Below the pieces are notes generated by a model. It did no database searches. It had not been told where the DNA came from and worked only from the letters and a program-made list of their open reading frames with translations. A stretch of 64,000 bases of DNA from Chthoniobacterales bacterium (GTDB taxonomy: Bacteria; Verrucomicrobiota; Verrucomicrobiia; Chthoniobacterales; DASVRZ01): assembly GCA_039930045.1 (NCBI GenBank), contig JBDSQB010000002.1, positions 512,286 through 576,285 of the forward strand. The letters run 5' to 3'. Within the stretch, counting starts at the first letter, position 1. Each line of letters starts with the position of its first letter. This document shows positions 61,671 through 64,000 of this stretch, one piece after another. The position numbers and the translations under genes were made by a program.

Positions 61671-62431
61671 CCGACGTCAGTGCTTTGCTAACCAGCAAAA
61701 TCATCGGGCATCCGTTCTATTATTATCCTGAGGTGACTTCGACCAACGATGTCGCCCAGCAATTCGGAAACAAGGGCGCGCCGGAAGGTCTTGTTGTATT
61801 CGCAGATTCACAAACCCAAGGCCGTGGCCGCCTAGGAAGACAATGGAACTCCCATCCGGGTCAGAGCCTCACCTTCTCCATATTGCTGCGTCCCGACTGG
61901 TCCAACGTATCGCGCATCAGCCTGGTGGCCGCCGTGGCAATGGCGCGGGTTCTTGAGCGACTAACAACGCACTCAGTCGGCATCAAATGGCCCAACGACA
62001 TTCAGATCGACGGAAAAAAAGTCGCTGGAATTCTTTGCGAGGCCGGCAAAAAGTTCATCGTGATCGGCATCGGCCTGAACGTCTCGCAAACCACGTTGGA
62101 TTTCCCGGAGGAACTGCGTGACAGGGCGGGTTTCATCGGAATGTTTGCCACCAACGCCGTGAATCGAATAGAACTCGCTGCGGCGCTGTTGAATGAACTG
62201 GACGCCATTTATCTAACATTGCCTGCTGAGTTAGATTCCATTATCGCCGAGTGCGGGAGTCGCAGTGTATTGTTAGAAAAACCCATCACAGCAAAGCTGG
62301 GAGACCATAGTGTAACTGGGATTGTGACCGGACTAGACGTGGGTGGCGGCTTGCGGGTGCGGCAGAAGTCCGGTGCTGAAACGGTCATCTCCTCAGGGGA
62401 AGTGACACTTTTGAAAACCTCCCTTGCATGA
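61667..62431 (+). CDS. birA: Biotin--[acetyl-CoA-carboxylase] ligase
   Basis: Attaches biotin to the carrier protein of acetyl-CoA carboxylase. The 254-residue class I form has no N-terminal DNA-binding domain. Visible are the biotin/ATP loop SQTQGRGRLGRQWNSHPGQS, IKWPNDIQIDGKKVAGILCE and GIGLNVSQT, then the C-terminal SH3-like domain (GIVTGLDVGGGLRVRQK). It overlaps nadC and the CoaB-like gene by four bases each (ATGA). A TGGAACTCC site (61844-61852) lies in the GRQWNSHPG codons. Confidence 0.95.
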   Translation: MTDVSALLTSKIIGHPFYYYPEVTSTNDVAQQFGNKGAPEGLVVFADSQTQGRGRLGRQWNSHPGQSLTFSILLRPDWSNVSRISLVAAVAMARVLERLTTHSVGIKWPNDIQIDGKKVAGILCEAGKKFIVIGIGLNVSQTTLDFPEELRDRAGFIGMFATNAVNRIELAAALLNELDAIYLTLPAELDSIIAECGSRSVLLEKPITAKLGDHSVTGIVTGLDVGGGLRVRQKSGAETVISSGEVTLLKTSLA

Positions 62432-63069
62432 GCACCTGCCTAGTCACCTGCGGGCCGGCTTCCACCCGGATCGATGCCGTGCGCCGCATCACAAATTTCT
62501 CCACTGGAGAGCTAGGCACGCTGTTAGCAGAAGCTCTGCACACATCTGGTCACGAGGTGATCTGTCTGCGAGGCGAGGGAGCCACATTTCGTCCGCCGAT
62601 AGGCATGAAAGTCGAATCTTTTTTCTCAAATTCCGATCTCCTAACCATGCTCCGGAGAATAGCGGAAAGCCGGGTGGTTCATCAGGTCTTCCATGCGGCT
62701 GCGTTGACGGATTTTGAAGTCACATCCATCATGGACGACATGGGGCGTCCATTGTTAGAAGATAAAATCGGGAGTTCCATTCCCATCTTGAACATTCGAT
62801 TGAAACCCGCGGGCAAAGTGATTGTGAAACTACGCCGGCTTTTCCCCCATGCCCGCATCACCGGCTGGAAATACGAACTCTCCGGCACCACTGAGGAAGC
62901 TTCGCAAAAAGCAATCCGGCAAATGGAAGAATGCCAGACGGATGCCTGTGTCCTGAATGGCGCGGCTATTGGTTCCGGCTTTGCCTGTCTAACCAAAAAC
63001 TCGCATCGCGATTTTTCAAATAAACAGGAACTGGCAAATTTTTTGTCAGCTAACGTTCCCAACGAATGA
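62428..63069 (+). CDS. Stand-alone phosphopantothenoylcysteine synthetase-like protein (CoaB domain)
   Basis: A 213-residue protein with the CoaB fold of CoaBC and no CoaC flavoprotein domain. LVTCGPASTRIDAVRRITNF followed by STGELG matches the canonical nucleotide-binding ITAGGTxExIDxVR...NxSSGxxG. The later HAAALTDFEV corresponds to the AVADYxP segment, and NGAAIGSGFACLTKN to the ND...GIGFGSDxN region. Several of these are diverged, so activity is uncertain. In its usual role CoaB joins 4'-phosphopantothenate and cysteine in coenzyme A synthesis, which ends up as the phosphopantetheine arm of NRPS carrier domains. It overlaps birA and the NRPS gene by four bases each. Confidence 0.75.
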   Translation: MSTCLVTCGPASTRIDAVRRITNFSTGELGTLLAEALHTSGHEVICLRGEGATFRPPIGMKVESFFSNSDLLTMLRRIAESRVVHQVFHAAALTDFEVTSIMDDMGRPLLEDKIGSSIPILNIRLKPAGKVIVKLRRLFPHARITGWKYELSGTTEEASQKAIRQMEECQTDACVLNGAAIGSGFACLTKNSHRDFSNKQELANFLSANVPNE

Positions 63070-64000
63070 CACCCGACTATCCTGAAGACGTTTGTCTGAC
63101 AGATCTTCTTCGGATGCAAGTAGAGCGCACACCCGATGCGGTCGCAGTATTACAAGGGGAAGAGAGCCTAACCTATGTCCAGCTCGATGGTCTGGCGAAT
63201 CGATTGGCGATCAAATTAGCTTCCGCCGGTGTGAGTCGCGGCCAACTTGTCGGCGTGGCCATGGAGCGTTCCCTGGAAATGATGGTGAGTCTTCTAGCGA
63301 TTCTCAAAGCGGGCGCTGCCTACGTTCCGATCGATCCCGATTATCCGGCGGAACGCGTGGCTTACATGATTGAGGATTCGCAAGTGGCGGTCCTTCTAAC
63401 CAAGGAGGGTCTTGTTTCTTGTCTGGAAACTGGTTCCGCAAAAATTATTCACGTGGATACGGACCAGCTAACATTAGAAAGCACCAGCCCGGATTTCCAG
63501 ACCCCGGTGGATTTGCAGCCGTCCGATCCGGCCTACGTCATCTATACGTCCGGCACCACAGGACGCCCAAAGGGTGTGGTCGTGCCGCATCGCGCCATTT
63601 GCAATCAACTTTTCTGGCTGCAGGATACCTATCATCTAACATCGGCGGACCGGTTTTTGCAAAAGGCTCCATTCAGCTTTGATATTTCTGTCTTTGAAAT
63701 TTTCTGGCCGCTGATCGGTGGAGGGCAAGTTATTCTCGCACGGCCAGGCGGCCAGTCCGACCCAGCATATCTAGTCTCGTTGATCCAGCGTCATGGAATT
63801 ACCCTGCTGGATTTTCTACCTTCGATGTTAGAAGCATTTCTACAGGAGCCGGGAGTGGAAAATTGCCGCTCGATGCGACAGGTGCTGGTCGGTGGTGAAT
63901 TGATCACGCAGGAGTTGGTGGATCGATTCTCGGCCATTTTCTCCATTCCGATCGACAACGTTTACGGACCGACGGAGACCACCATCCAAGTCACGCGTTG
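63066..64000 (+). CDS. Non-ribosomal peptide synthetase, adenylation domain, cut by right edge
   Basis: The first 311 codons of a large NRPS. ATG 63066 overlaps the CoaB-like stop (63067-63069). There is no condensation domain before the adenylation domain, so this looks like an initiation module. Core motifs in order: A1/A2 region LTYVQLDGLANRLA and LKAGAAYVPIDPDYP, A3 YTSGTTGRPKGVVVPHRAI, A4 FDISVFEIFWPL with the Asp that normally binds the amino group of an alpha-amino acid, and A5 NVYGPTET. Substrate cannot be predicted reliably, since later pocket residues lie beyond the edge or were not aligned. Many CTAACAT words occur here. Confidence 0.93.
   Translation, partial: MTPDYPEDVCLTDLLRMQVERTPDAVAVLQGEESLTYVQLDGLANRLAIKLASAGVSRGQLVGVAMERSLEMMVSLLAILKAGAAYVPIDPDYPAERVAYMIEDSQVAVLLTKEGLVSCLETGSAKIIHVDTDQLTLESTSPDFQTPVDLQPSDPAYVIYTSGTTGRPKGVVVPHRAICNQLFWLQDTYHLTSADRFLQKAPFSFDISVFEIFWPLIGGGQVILARPGGQSDPAYLVSLIQRHGITLLDFLPSMLEAFLQEPGVENCRSMRQVLVGGELITQELVDRFSAIFSIPIDNVYGPTETTIQVTR

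Overview
The window is a 64 kb piece of a GC-rich chromosome, almost wholly coding, with short gaps and many 4-bp ATGA/GTGA gene overlaps. Several traits point to Verrucomicrobiota: a fused lpxC-fabZ gene next to lpxA, intergenic repeats whose conceptual translation gives the RDACAP peptide often seen in proteins predicted from that phylum, a 34-residue AURKAIP1/COX24 (bS22-like) ribosomal protein, type II/IV secretion F proteins, HpnA/HpnI/HpnK hopanoid genes, and DUF6580, DUF6600 and DUF3008 proteins. This is inference from gene content. No rRNA, tRNA, CRISPR array, prophage or insertion sequence was recognised.

Layout. 1-3.8 kb (minus): dnaK (cut by the edge), a T2SS F protein, lpxA, lpxC-fabZ. 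4.1-7.5 kb (plus): rimO, an unknown membrane-anchored protein, eleven 21-bp repeats, and an ArsR-type regulator broken by a one-base shift. 7.6-15.3 kb: GDYXXLXY and DUF2157 proteins, DUF3008, smpB, rpoZ, gcvT-gcvH, a rhomboid-like protein, trpD and a zinc-ribbon membrane protein, with two RDACAP repeats. 15.4-19.8 kb (plus): an apparent operon of an outer-membrane barrel, small cytochrome c, YHS/TRASH-like protein, DUF2231 protein and a two-component system, probably metal or redox related. 19.8-28.3 kb: HU/IHF protein, rnhC, mutY, a kexin-like protease, a DUF6600 lipoprotein and trmD. 28.4-31.7 kb: a pilC-like gene, a bidirectional terminator, mnmG, and a parS-like palindrome upstream of mnmG.

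31.7-40.7 kb (plus): DUF6580 protein, pyruvate dehydrogenase E1-alpha, E1-beta and E2, then a small glycan cluster (a GT10-GT2 fusion, an SDR epimerase, an RmlC-like epimerase, a DUF4910 aminopeptidase-like protein). 40.9-47.5 kb: RluD-type synthase, lone ABC ATPase plus cyclic-nucleotide-binding protein, folD, DUF192, a 42-bp tandem array, polX, hisG and the tiny bS22-like gene. 47.5-57.2 kb: TPR proteins, glgA, hopanoid genes hpnI-hpnA facing hpnK, GYF/Yip1 and DUF2752 membrane proteins, an MBL hydrolase and an HNH nuclease. 57.4-64 kb (plus): a coiled-coil TPR protein, guaD, then nadC-birA-coaB leading directly into a non-ribosomal peptide synthetase cut by the right edge.

The least explained signals are at DNA level. 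The 9-mer TGGAACTCC was found nine times, in either orientation and in several reading frames. CTAACAT is concentrated in two blocks (33.5-40 kb and 57-64 kb). The 21-bp and 42-bp arrays, the RDACAP repeats and the parS-like site are also worth following up. All counts were made by eye.
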